Of a stretch of DNA of 34,456 nt, positions 17,296 to 26,440 are shown piece after piece (position 1 is the first letter of the stretch; every line of letters begins with the position of its first letter). A program made the position numbers and the translations under genes. Source of the stretch: a virus; IMG/VR virus record IMGVR_UViG_3300006754_000065, positions 1 to 34,456 of that record; one strand, given 5' to 3'. The notes under the pieces are model-generated. The model saw only the letters and a list, made by a program, of their open reading frames with translations, did no database searches and was not told the origin of the DNA.

Positions 17296-17868
17296 TCACA
17301 CCACCACGGACTTGCTTGTACCCGTCGCAGGCACAGGGGAGGGAGACCCCGCCGCTACGCCTGCACCCACTCCAGTCAAAGCAATAGCGGCAATACCGTT
17401 GCCGATCCCAGCGGCAAGTTTGGCCGCGTTCAAGCCAGTGATCTTCTTGGCGGCGAGGTTGCCCGTGAGAATCGTGATGAGAGAGCCAGCATTAGCCGCC
17501 GTGACCTTGGTAACGACCTCCACCCCAATCCCCACCCCAGTAGAGACGCCCGTGAACTGGTTGCTGGCGTTGAAAGCAGACGAGAACCCCATACCAACAG
17601 CAGTGGCGATTTGGCCTCCGGTGATTCCAACCAAGCCAGCCGCTTGGATCGTCCCAGGCAACGCCATCGGAGCCACGCCAACCTTGCCGGTTACGGTGCC
17701 TCCTCCTGCAACGCCTGCGGTAGCTCCAGTAGTTCGTACCCCTGCTGCTTTGAGCCACTGGGCTACCGAAACCCCAACGGCATCTGCCACCTTGAGCCAA
17801 GTAGGGCCTACGAGCTTAGGCCCCGCTGCAATGATGGCCATCGAAACAGCCTTACCGGTAACAGCCAT
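17296..17868 (-). CDS. Hydrophobic Gly/Ala/Val-rich protein (190 aa), baseplate region
   Basis: The protein begins MAVTGKAVSMAIIAAG and is made almost wholly of Gly, Ala, Val, Thr and Ile, with few charged residues (for example LKVADAVGVSVAQWLKAAG, and NGIAAIALTGVGAGVAAG near the C-terminus). It ends in a Ser/Pro/Thr tail. The ATG at 17866-17868 has GGAG five bases upstream. I do not recognise the family. Because of the composition several other frames are open here, including an antisense one, but strand, spacing (3 bases to the giant gene) and the site before the start favour this one. It lies between the spike and the giant gene. It may cap or line the spike, act as a membrane-active protein during injection, or be a small structural subunit; none of these can be shown. 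Confidence 0.7.
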   Translation of the reverse strand: MAVTGKAVSMAIIAAGPKLVGPTWLKVADAVGVSVAQWLKAAGVRTTGATAGVAGGGTVTGKVGVAPMALPGTIQAAGLVGITGGQIATAVGMGFSSAFNASNQFTGVSTGVGIGVEVVTKVTAANAGSLITILTGNLAAKKITGLNAAKLAAGIGNGIAAIALTGVGAGVAAGSPSPVPATGTSKSVVV

Positions 17869-17897
17869 CTACACTCCAATGCGGACACCCCGCATCA

Positions 17898-20363
17898 TTA
17901 GCCGATACGACAGGTCGAGTATCCGACTGTACCGCTGGAGATGAATGAAGATCCGGTAAGATTGTCGATGCACCCCTCCGACAAGACAGCGCCAGCGAAA
18001 ACCCCCGGTGACGTCAGTTGAATCAAAGGGGCGCTGGCACCAAACTTGGCCGCAGATTTCACAGTTGCGGCCAGGGTGCTCGTCAACGAGGTGCCCCCCG
18101 CAACCGCCTTGCTGGTCACGTTTCCGATGTAACCGACCGTCTTGATGCCAGTAGGCTTGTGGGAGGTGCTGTTGTCTTGGGACCCCACACCAGATCCGAC
18201 TCGCACCCCTGTCCCAAACCCCGCAGCCATTGCGGCGGTGCCTGTCCCTTTGAGGTTGATGGAGCCGACCTTGTAGGTGTGATCCTCCCTCACCATTGGG
18301 CCTGAGCAATCCCACGCCCCCATCTGGAGGGTCTGCTCTCGCACTTTTGCCGCACCAAGGATTCCTGTGGCAGCATTGGCACTGAAAGTCTCCACCAAGG
18401 GGGGAGGCCCGGTGGGGTCACTGTTCCCCTTCCCCCCGTAGGCGATGTCTTTACTCCCGGTCCACATCTCCTTGCCCGTCGCCCCGCTAAACCCAATGCC
18501 GCCACCGCTGTTCACATTCCAGTTCTTGGTGATCGACTGTGCCATCACGTCGCAGTCCGTCACCGTAAACTTGGCGCAACTATGCTTTTCCTCACCCGCA
18601 CTCACAACGCTCGTGTTGGTGTCTGACTTGATGACCATGGAGGCGGCTTCGCCCGCCATAGAGGCGTTCGTGGCATCCATGGAGGTAGACGCAGCACCTG
18701 CATGGAGCAGGATGGCAGCGGGCGAAGTGGCCGTGATCCCGTAGCCGTCTTGATTTGAACCGTCCGTATGCTCCAGGTCGATTGAGGCATTCCCCCCACC
18801 TGCCTGGACGGTGTACCCCTCACCCCCATAGATGTCGGTCTGGCTGTTGTCATAGACGGCAACGCCTCCAGGTGAACCCTTCCCAGAGAAGTACTGCCGG
18901 AAAGCTCCCCCCTTGGTGATAGCCATCCAAGAAGGAGGTTGGGTGGGGTCTTCCGGGTTCTGGACTTTCACAATCCAAGCAGCGTGCTCGCTAACTGGCT
19001 TACCGACCCCAGACACCAACCCTGGAGACTTAGACCCGTCACTGCCAACAAGCTGAGGGCAGATGGGCAGACCGTAAAGCTCCTTCCCGCCATAGAAGGG
19101 GTCGTTGCCGATGTAAGTCCCCATCACCATCTCTACAAAAGGGACGTTGTTGCTTGGGACAGGAGGAGGATTGTCCATCTCGGGCTGCCCCTCGGAATCA
19201 TCATCTCCAGTAGGAGCCAACCGGGCAGAGCCGCTAAGAGGAAGGCGGTCGGCATCAAACCCATCGGTTTCTTCCGTGACAGGGAGCGTTCCGTCAGAAG
19301 TGTGGGTTACTTCGATCCTGTATTCTGTGAACGTCTCTGCTTCAGAGTCTCCAAAAGCATTCCCCAAAGCCTCGCTCACTCGGTAAACGGGCTTGCCCCC
19401 GTAAACAGCATCGCTGATCTTGCCCCCGAGCAGCACCCCGGAGGGGGAGATGAACAACCCCCGCTCTAAGAGCTTGTATGGGTCCAACCCAAGGCTCGTG
19501 TTGCCGTAATCAGGGTGAACCCTGGTGCCATCTGACCGCCGCTGAAAAAGCATCGAAGGTGCAAGAGTGTCTGCGGTCGCGTAGTCCGTGGGGAACTGGG
19601 ATGGCTTGACGTCCTCATCCGTAGTGAGAGCTTGTCCCGGTGCTGCCCACCAATAGTGAGCATTGAACAGTGTGGTGGGAAGAAGCTCGGCGTCTCTTTG
19701 GACGATGCCTCCGTAGATACGGAAACCGGAACCCGCATGGAACTGCTGCACGCTACGGACAACCAATGCTTGGTCCTGGTCGCGCAGGATCACCTCGTTG
19801 CCCCTGCGGTTTGTCAAGGTGGCTGACTCATCGAGAATCAAATCCGCGCCCTGCCCGGACGAGACAAAAGCATTCCCCTCATTCAAACGAGGTGTCTTGT
19901 TCCGAATCAGGGGGGCGTAAGGTCCCGCTTGATTCCTGACACGAACAGTGTTTTCCACCTCAGCCTGGGAATGGATGGAAACAGGAACCCAATCCCTTCC
20001 CATGCGAGGGGCATTGGGAATCCAAGCCACGATGTAGGGCCGAGTGTTTGCCATGGTGGCAGGAGCGAACCCCACCACACACTGGTCGTTCATCTCTGGC
20101 ATCACCCCCATGAAAGTACGGCTGCCGCACGCTCCGAATGAGATGGGGATGCCTTTGTAAGGCTTGTTGTTGGGACCTTGAACAAGCTGGATGTCCACCG
20201 TCATGTCCACGGCATTCACCAGGACGACGTAGCCTTTCCGAAGTACCCCTGCGGTGTAGTTCAGGCTTTCTGCTTCAAGCCTTTTCCTACGACGATTCGT
20301 CAGCTTCCCGCGAACCTCCCCCCGGTTACGTCTCCCTGTGGTCTTTTTACCTTTACCGGCCAT
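17898..20363 (-). CDS. Baseplate central spike, gpV/gp5-like with N-terminal OB fold
   Basis: The protein has 821 residues with ATG at 20363 and a strong GAGGAGG six bases upstream. Residues 1-32 are extremely basic (KGKKTTGRRNR, NRRRKR). Residues about 36-116 match the OB-fold of phage baseplate assembly protein V and T4 gp5: YVVLVNAVDMTVDIQLV, then a GVMPEMNDQCVVGFAP segment with the usual G-x-x-P...D-x-V-hydrophobic-G-F spacing. The middle is beta-rich. Residues about 520-660 are Gly/Ser/Thr/Ala-rich, as in beta-helical needles. The end (about 713-821, for example ASAPLIQLTSPGVF) resembles VgrG-like tails. Spike proteins form a trimer at the tip of the tail tube and puncture the envelope. 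No lysozyme domain is seen, unlike T4 gp5. It directly follows the hub gene, as in many myophages. Confidence 0.75.
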   Translation of the reverse strand: MAGKGKKTTGRRNRGEVRGKLTNRRRKRLEAESLNYTAGVLRKGYVVLVNAVDMTVDIQLVQGPNNKPYKGIPISFGACGSRTFMGVMPEMNDQCVVGFAPATMANTRPYIVAWIPNAPRMGRDWVPVSIHSQAEVENTVRVRNQAGPYAPLIRNKTPRLNEGNAFVSSGQGADLILDESATLTNRRGNEVILRDQDQALVVRSVQQFHAGSGFRIYGGIVQRDAELLPTTLFNAHYWWAAPGQALTTDEDVKPSQFPTDYATADTLAPSMLFQRRSDGTRVHPDYGNTSLGLDPYKLLERGLFISPSGVLLGGKISDAVYGGKPVYRVSEALGNAFGDSEAETFTEYRIEVTHTSDGTLPVTEETDGFDADRLPLSGSARLAPTGDDDSEGQPEMDNPPPVPSNNVPFVEMVMGTYIGNDPFYGGKELYGLPICPQLVGSDGSKSPGLVSGVGKPVSEHAAWIVKVQNPEDPTQPPSWMAITKGGAFRQYFSGKGSPGGVAVYDNSQTDIYGGEGYTVQAGGGNASIDLEHTDGSNQDGYGITATSPAAILLHAGAASTSMDATNASMAGEAASMVIKSDTNTSVVSAGEEKHSCAKFTVTDCDVMAQSITKNWNVNSGGGIGFSGATGKEMWTGSKDIAYGGKGNSDPTGPPPLVETFSANAATGILGAAKVREQTLQMGAWDCSGPMVREDHTYKVGSINLKGTGTAAMAAGFGTGVRVGSGVGSQDNSTSHKPTGIKTVGYIGNVTSKAVAGGTSLTSTLAATVKSAAKFGASAPLIQLTSPGVFAGAVLSEGCIDNLTGSSFISSGTVGYSTCRIG

Positions 20364-20374
20364 TACAAACCTCC

Positions 20375-23300
20375 TCAGTCGTCCCCTAAATCATACCCAG
20401 GAGTCGAACTCGCCCCGTAGGTCAAGTCGGGAGGTCCGGGCATAGGGGGGCCTCCGCTTTCCCCTTCAGTGGTAGCGATGACACCCTCCTCCTGGACCAC
20501 ATCCTCGGGTTCCTGAAAGACAGCACCTGTGGCTATATCCCGTGCTGTAGCCTCGATCTCGATCTTCAACTGGTGGTACCTTTCCTTTGCCTCCACTGCA
20601 CCCGCCCTCAACCCAGTCTCCTCCGAAATCCCCATCATCGTGTCGTACTGGCCTCCTGCCCCAAAGGTGTCTGAGATCATCGTTGCGATGTTGGTCCTCT
20701 CCGTATCCAAGTGACGGCCCGCCAAAGCATCCTTTGACATCCACCAAGCCTCAAGTTTCGACGCTTGGGCTATGAGTGCATCCGCATCCAAATCCTCACT
20801 CAGGTGCATAGGCCCTTCAGAGGCGAGCGCCAAACCAGTCGAATCCTGCAACATCGCCATGTAAATCTCCCCCTGGAACCCTCGACAAGCACATACGTTT
20901 TCAGCCCCCGCAGTGATCTCAGCAACCGCAACCGGGATGTTGCCTGCCACAAGGCTCTGGTACGCCCCATCAGAATCGGTCGAGTGGTTGGACAAGGCCC
21001 TCTCAGTCTTTCCCAACACTTGTGTGACCGCAGAGACTGTGGTCGCCGGTTTGATCCCGGCAGTGTAGTGGTCGAGCGTCCAACTTTCCATGGGCACATC
21101 GACACCCGCTACCCCCAACGCCATCGACGCATTCGCCCAGGTGCTCGCATCCTTGTTCTTCATGGCTGACAGCGCAGCCGCAGGGTCTTGGCGACTTTGT
21201 GTGGCAAAGGTCCACAGGAACTCCTCGGCGGCTTGAAAAGACGCTTGAGATCCCGTGTCGCCGTTCCCAACAACCACCCGTGAGGAGTCAAAGCCCGTTG
21301 CCGCCACAAGGTCCGAGTAGAGAAGAACATTGAGTCCGCGACCGTAAGCCTGGGACCCAATCACCTCAAACCCCTCGTTGTCTGAAACGGGAAAAACCGG
21401 GCTTGGGACAAGCCTCGCAGGCTCTTCCTCCCGAAGCTGCTCATCGGAGGCGTAGCGAATCATCACCTGCCGAGCAGCAAAGTCGGGGATGCCCTGGCCG
21501 ATCTCAAAATCATCACCCCCAAAGTTCTCCTCGATTTGATCGTAGAACTCCTGCTTCGCATCAAACGCATCATTCATCAACTCAGGATGCTCCCAGGAAG
21601 TGTCGTTCTTCATCCCCTCAGCCTTCAGCAAGTCCATGTAGCGCCTACCCAAAGCATCCCACGCCGTCTGGACGTAGTACGCAAACTTTCTGCTGTACCA
21701 GTTCTGGGCGTTCCCGCCGCCGTGGTTGTGAGGCTCCACCCACCACCCGGTGACAGGGAACCCCCACCTGTTGGCGTCTACCATGCTCCGGTCTTCACAC
21801 TCCAACCCAGTGCCACGAAGGTCCACCACCAGATCACCCTTCAGACCGGATACAAACACACACCCGCAGTTGTAGTAGCCAATCTCCGCATCCTCCTCCC
21901 AGTTGGGGCTGTTCTTGGAAGGGTCTACGCACTCCGCGTAGTCGTCGTCAGTTTTATCTGGCGTCCACTTCATACAGGCGTTGTACTGCGCCATCAATGT
22001 GAAGTTGGGGTTTAGGTCCTCCTCCCCGCATAAACCCATAAACCCAGTTTCAGCACTAAAGAAAGTCTCCACGTCTTGTTTTATCGACCTTGCGCCAGAA
22101 GGAGCGCCCTCTTTTATAGATTCCCATGCGTTTTTCCCCGACGGGGTCTTCATCTGCTTGCCTGCTTCAGCCATAAGCCCGAAGAGGGCACCAATGACCC
22201 CATCAGCAGGCTTGAGAGAATCAAAGCCAGTCTGGGGGTCCCCGGAATCCCCGTAGAACCATGCTTTGGGGTTGTTCTCGGCGGCTTGGGCGTTTGGGCC
22301 ATTCACACGAATAACCCTCACCCACCATTCGAGACGCCCAGTGTCTATGAAAAACCCAGCCAGATAGTCTTGCCCCTTGGCTCCCACGAGCCGGGTAGGG
22401 TTTGGTATTGCGGTGTGATAACAAAAGTTCACGAAGTGGAGTTCTGAGGTCAGGATGATGGCCTGTGTCGCCTCTTCCCCGTCAGAATCCAGGGCCATAA
22501 CGGTAAGCCCTCTTTCCACATCTGATGCTGATATTTCCTCGACCAGCGGGTAGGCCGTCCCCCCATCCTTGAGGATATGAAGCTTCCCGCTTGACTCCGG
22601 GGACCTGGGCGTTTCGAGGTTCATCGTCCCACCGAGCTTGTCCCACCGAATCAGGTCTGGACCTTGGTGCGCCGGGTCCGGGTGTGAGCTTGAGTAGTAG
22701 CGGTAACGGCCTTCCGCTTTCGGTGCCCAACGGGCTTTCTGGGTTTCTAACAGAGCAATCCAGTTTCTGAGGGCCTCATCCTTGTTGAGGTCGTCCTTCT
22801 TGATAGCCCCTATCAAGGTTCCGAATGGCCCTGAAATCGCCTCGATGTACATGCGCTGCGCGTTCGCGTAGCCGGTTCTGTTGTCACCCTCCCGTGCTTT
22901 AGACAACGCCTGACCAGCCGCCGCGTATGCTGCGTACCCCTCGGTGATCTCAGCCTTCCTTATCGTCTGCCAGTCGGTGTTGCTCGTGCGGAACTTCCAC
23001 GGCCCTTCGGTTCTGACGACGTGGAGGTCAGTGGAGGGGGCGTTTTCAGGGTCTGCCTCTATGTACCCCTTGGTAAGAAGCCACTCAATAACAGCCTTCT
23101 CGGCCCACACGGATTGGTCCCCTCCCAACTCAAGCTGGGTGAAAGGATCTGTAATCCAACCCTGTATGTTTTGCTGCGATGGGTCCAAGGCCATCACTAC
23201 GTTAGGAAACCCAACGGTGCGGGCCTCGAACGTCTGAGATGCCGTCTCTCCTCCCTGACCGCTTGCGAGAATGGGAAGTGCTGGCAAGTCTGGGCGGTCG

Positions 23301-25003
23301 AGCCGAATGTCTGAGATTGCGACTGGACGGTCTTTCGGGGGTGTCCCTGGAGGATGGAACTTACCTCGACGCGCTGTCCCGTTGATGGTGGTCGTGCATT
23401 GACCTCCAAACTGGAACTGGTGGCTCAAGGATTGGATGTAGTAAAAGCATTGGGCTTCCGTGATGTACACGGGGTATCCGGGACGAAGCTCAGGACGGAT
23501 CGGGATCGTGGCGCTACAAGTATGTGTCCCCACATTGATGACATCCAACCGGGCAATGGCAGATATGTACATCTGCTTGGCACTTGAGAGGTACCCAGCC
23601 TCAAAGCTGTGCTCCCGCCACCCAAACATCCCCACCAAACGGTAGTCGATGTAGGTGGCTCCAGGAGCCACCCAACCGTCCGTACCTGTTCCCTGAGCGT
23701 TGAAGTGAGTGCCCGTCACTTTGACGTAGGTTGCTTCCGGTTCTCGGGAAGCCTGGGACAGGCTAATCAGGTCCCGGTTCTCGATGCGGTACGTCGGATC
23801 GGAAGAGGTGTCCATATTCCAAAAGGGAGGCTTGAAGACAATGTCCCCGTCCACGTCCATGTACAACTCGAAGCCTGTGATGTCGGTGACAGCAGCCCCA
23901 ATCTCCAACTTGGTCATGTACTCCGTTTCCCAAAGATTGAGTGCGCCCAGTGCGCCAATGTCCATCATGAACGCATTTTGCTTCAGGATGTTGAGGTAAG
24001 CCGCATCACCCCCCTCATTACTATCCAGAAGCTGAGCGTTGGCAGCCGCGCTGTTGAAGCCGTACTTCCGCAGGAACTCAAGCATCCGACCTGTCACCGT
24101 CCCATGGTCGGCACCCGCGTTCTCCCAAAGCTGACTGCCCTGGCTCTGGTCGTCATGGAAAGTGCCGATAAAAGCCATCTCCATGGCACTGTAAAGAGTG
24201 CCGTCCATTGCAAACATCTTCAGGCTCATCTGATGCGAAGCCAGGATCCTCTCCATGTTCAACGCAGCGAGCTTGTTCAACTGCGTGCCTGATTCACCCT
24301 TCCAAGCAGTAGCGTCATGGTTCGTTTTCCCCGACATGATGTAATCTGCACCCCCAGTGGAGCCATACCCAACCTTGAAAAGCGTGTAGATGATGGCGTA
24401 GGGGTTCATCCTGGTGAAGCGGTGCCCCGTCATGTAGCCCTGGATGCTCGAATCGTTAGTGGAGTTCTGCAACACAGCGCCGTTGGTCGCCAGTTGGAGA
24501 TTCTGCCAAAAATGCAAGAAGTCCGCACAGGTCAAAGAAGCGTTGTACATCCCCCCGTTGTAGTCATGGGACGCCTCGATAACGATTCCGCGAAAGACCT
24601 GATAGTAAGGGTAAGCAACCACCTCGTTGGTGTTGATCTCCCCCTCAACTACCCCCTCAGCCCAACCAGGAGTAACAGCACCACCCGCTATCGGAAAATA
24701 ACCCCGCATGTAAACCACGACTTCAATGCCTGGGGTGATGATGAAAGAGCCGTCCTGCCCAAAGACATCGGAAGCGAATCGCGGGACTGACATGGAAATC
24801 GTGCAGTTCGCCACCGGTTCCACACTGGTGTCCACCGACACGCCTGTGATGTACTTCTGAACATCAACGGAGCCGTGACAGGCAGGGCACCCTGGAAGCG
24901 TGAGCATCCCGTTGAAGAAAACCCTCGCATCAGGAGTGTGGCGTACTACCGAGTTCTGGTTTTGCTTCCAGCCACCTGCATATGGTCGATCTCCAACTCC
25001 CAT
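20375..25003 (-). CDS. Baseplate hub protein, gp27/gpD-like, with long C-terminal extension (1542 aa)
   Basis: The ATG at 25001-25003 overlaps the TGA of the previous gene by one base. Residues about 1-555 look like a phage hub of the T4 gp27/P2 gpD type: VSVDTSVEPVANCTISMSVP, an EVVVYMRGYFP strand, YYQVFRGIVIEASHDYNGG, a SLTCADFLHFW element and a late GGQCTTTINGTARRGKF strand. The hub links the tube end to the spike encoded next door. A CPAC knuckle with a following His lies at residues 39-43. Typical hubs have about 390 residues; here about 985 more follow. These include a helical stretch at about 680-760, a beta-rich part at about 810-905, a cysteine cluster at about 990-1072 (with a CGC), a mixed helical region and a Pro/Gly/Glu-rich end. 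No known enzyme motif could be identified in the extension. Confidence 0.75.
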   Translation of the reverse strand: MGVGDRPYAGGWKQNQNSVVRHTPDARVFFNGMLTLPGCPACHGSVDVQKYITGVSVDTSVEPVANCTISMSVPRFASDVFGQDGSFIITPGIEVVVYMRGYFPIAGGAVTPGWAEGVVEGEINTNEVVAYPYYQVFRGIVIEASHDYNGGMYNASLTCADFLHFWQNLQLATNGAVLQNSTNDSSIQGYMTGHRFTRMNPYAIIYTLFKVGYGSTGGADYIMSGKTNHDATAWKGESGTQLNKLAALNMERILASHQMSLKMFAMDGTLYSAMEMAFIGTFHDDQSQGSQLWENAGADHGTVTGRMLEFLRKYGFNSAAANAQLLDSNEGGDAAYLNILKQNAFMMDIGALGALNLWETEYMTKLEIGAAVTDITGFELYMDVDGDIVFKPPFWNMDTSSDPTYRIENRDLISLSQASREPEATYVKVTGTHFNAQGTGTDGWVAPGATYIDYRLVGMFGWREHSFEAGYLSSAKQMYISAIARLDVINVGTHTCSATIPIRPELRPGYPVYITEAQCFYYIQSLSHQFQFGGQCTTTINGTARRGKFHPPGTPPKDRPVAISDIRLDRPDLPALPILASGQGGETASQTFEARTVGFPNVVMALDPSQQNIQGWITDPFTQLELGGDQSVWAEKAVIEWLLTKGYIEADPENAPSTDLHVVRTEGPWKFRTSNTDWQTIRKAEITEGYAAYAAAGQALSKAREGDNRTGYANAQRMYIEAISGPFGTLIGAIKKDDLNKDEALRNWIALLETQKARWAPKAEGRYRYYSSSHPDPAHQGPDLIRWDKLGGTMNLETPRSPESSGKLHILKDGGTAYPLVEEISASDVERGLTVMALDSDGEEATQAIILTSELHFVNFCYHTAIPNPTRLVGAKGQDYLAGFFIDTGRLEWWVRVIRVNGPNAQAAENNPKAWFYGDSGDPQTGFDSLKPADGVIGALFGLMAEAGKQMKTPSGKNAWESIKEGAPSGARSIKQDVETFFSAETGFMGLCGEEDLNPNFTLMAQYNACMKWTPDKTDDDYAECVDPSKNSPNWEEDAEIGYYNCGCVFVSGLKGDLVVDLRGTGLECEDRSMVDANRWGFPVTGWWVEPHNHGGGNAQNWYSRKFAYYVQTAWDALGRRYMDLLKAEGMKNDTSWEHPELMNDAFDAKQEFYDQIEENFGGDDFEIGQGIPDFAARQVMIRYASDEQLREEEPARLVPSPVFPVSDNEGFEVIGSQAYGRGLNVLLYSDLVAATGFDSSRVVVGNGDTGSQASFQAAEEFLWTFATQSRQDPAAALSAMKNKDASTWANASMALGVAGVDVPMESWTLDHYTAGIKPATTVSAVTQVLGKTERALSNHSTDSDGAYQSLVAGNIPVAVAEITAGAENVCACRGFQGEIYMAMLQDSTGLALASEGPMHLSEDLDADALIAQASKLEAWWMSKDALAGRHLDTERTNIATMISDTFGAGGQYDTMMGISEETGLRAGAVEAKERYHQLKIEIEATARDIATGAVFQEPEDVVQEEGVIATTEGESGGPPMPGPPDLTYGASSTPGYDLGDD

Positions 25004-26436
25004 CAGTCATCCTTGGTGAGGTTTTCGATCCATTGCTGCATCTCTTCCTCACGGTCCCGGTCCTCTTGGTTGGTGTAGGCTGAGTTCTCCCACTGAGTAG
25101 TGGGCCATTGGGAACCGGGGACATCAGGATCGTCCCCATGGTCTTCCCAAGCTGCCACCAAGTCATTCCCGTAAGCACTGGTGTCGAACGAAGAGTTGTC
25201 TTGGAAAGAGTCGGGACCTCCGGTGACTCCCAGCCAAGCCGTCCCATTACTGCTTACCACTGCGTCATGAGAACTCAGGGAACCCCCTCCCCGGTCACTG
25301 GCACGGCCTGGATACGCAGGGTTTGGCTCAGGGGTGTACATAGGAAGGACCACAGAGGGAGAGGTCGCGGTGTCGTACATCTCATCGCAGACGAACTCCA
25401 TGGACCACTCCATGCGGTGCTGGCTCTCTTCCGTGAAAGAGAACTCGAAGCTCTCGATGTGCCCGACGTAAATCCACTGGTCGTAAGAAATCGCAACGGA
25501 CCCCACGAAAAGGTGTGCTTCAGACTTCCCGATGGTGTCGTAGATGAGTCCGTTGTTACGGTAGAAGTGGTACAGGGAAATGAAGTTCTGGAACGCCGCA
25601 GAGTCCCTCATGGTGGCGAACTGCACACCTGTGGCGACGTTGGTGTAGCCATCACTGGCCTGTGCCTCATTCAACCCAGAGGTCGCATTGAGCAACGCAC
25701 CTCCCACGTTGTGTCTGGTAAGGCCCTCAAGTCCTCCAAACCCCGCACCTGAGGTGCCTTCCCCGGCCATGTAAGCGCCAGTACTGCCCGAGAACGAGAT
25801 AGTAGGTTGTCCCTCTCCCCATCGTTGGAAAATGAACCCGTTTCGTCCCCTGTCCGTGTAGTTCTGAATGGACTGGTAGGTGATGGCCATCTCACTGGGG
25901 TTGATCAGCAACGTAAGCGGGGGGACATTCAGAATCTGAGCAACCTGCAACGCAATATCCGCTGCGGTAAAGCCATCGCACATTGTGGGAATGACTTCCC
26001 CAGATCCTCCTTGGTACCGGGTCACTTGGGCCACGCTCACGGTGGACTCAAGGTTGGAGATGGTGTTGTCATACGATTGGCTATTGTTGGGATCCACCAT
26101 CGACATCCCAAACGTCGCTCTGATGTTGTTGGCCGCCTGCTGAGAAGCTGTATTGACTGATGATGCTCCTGTGTAGGCTTCAACATTGAGTGTAAAGGGT
26201 TCTACATAGGCAAAAGCCTCTTCACCAACCGCCTCCACATAAGGGGCCACCAAGTCGGCTCCGGTGCCTCCTCCGGGAGGTAGGAGGAACATAGTGAACG
26301 GGGACAAGTCCCGAAGCATCGGGTTCGACCCGTCAACAGGCTGCCCCTCTTGCGTTTCAAACGAGTAGGTGAGGCGTGGCCCCGTCGTTACCGAAGCGTA
26401 GCGTTCCGCGATTTCAACGTATCCGATAGTAGCCAT
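25003..26436 (-). CDS. Baseplate/tube-junction-like protein, larger paralogue (477 aa)
   Basis: The ATG at 26434-26436 follows the upstream TAG after 4 bases, with only a weak TAGGGT site, so translation is probably coupled. The middle and second half share a pattern with the 215-residue protein encoded just before it: INPSEMAITYQ at 178-188, GSTGAYM at 217-223, FYRNNGLIYD near 290-299 and FEFSFTEESQHRMEWSMEF near 330-348. An N-terminal region of about 170 residues and an acidic Ser/Asp/Asn-rich C-terminal tail of about 120 residues are extra. This family is found in many phages just after the tape measure and is usually annotated only as a structural or tail protein; by position it corresponds to the proteins that start the tube on the baseplate (T4 gp48/gp54 role). 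That equivalence is an inference. Confidence 0.75.
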   Translation of the reverse strand: MATIGYVEIAERYASVTTGPRLTYSFETQEGQPVDGSNPMLRDLSPFTMFLLPPGGGTGADLVAPYVEAVGEEAFAYVEPFTLNVEAYTGASSVNTASQQAANNIRATFGMSMVDPNNSQSYDNTISNLESTVSVAQVTRYQGGSGEVIPTMCDGFTAADIALQVAQILNVPPLTLLINPSEMAITYQSIQNYTDRGRNGFIFQRWGEGQPTISFSGSTGAYMAGEGTSGAGFGGLEGLTRHNVGGALLNATSGLNEAQASDGYTNVATGVQFATMRDSAAFQNFISLYHFYRNNGLIYDTIGKSEAHLFVGSVAISYDQWIYVGHIESFEFSFTEESQHRMEWSMEFVCDEMYDTATSPSVVLPMYTPEPNPAYPGRASDRGGGSLSSHDAVVSSNGTAWLGVTGGPDSFQDNSSFDTSAYGNDLVAAWEDHGDDPDVPGSQWPTTQWENSAYTNQEDRDREEEMQQWIENLTKDD

Positions 26437-26440
26437 TACC

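Noticed and set aside
17140-17901. Plus-strand 253-residue open frame
   Set aside because: Arg/Ser/His/Asn-rich shadow sequence crossing three minus-strand features; composition is typical of a wrong frame.
17312-17944. Plus-strand 210-residue open frame opposite the hydrophobic gene
   Set aside because: It is a low-complexity Pro/Ala/Val mirror of the Gly/Ala/Val gene, without a site of its own and against the direction of the operon.
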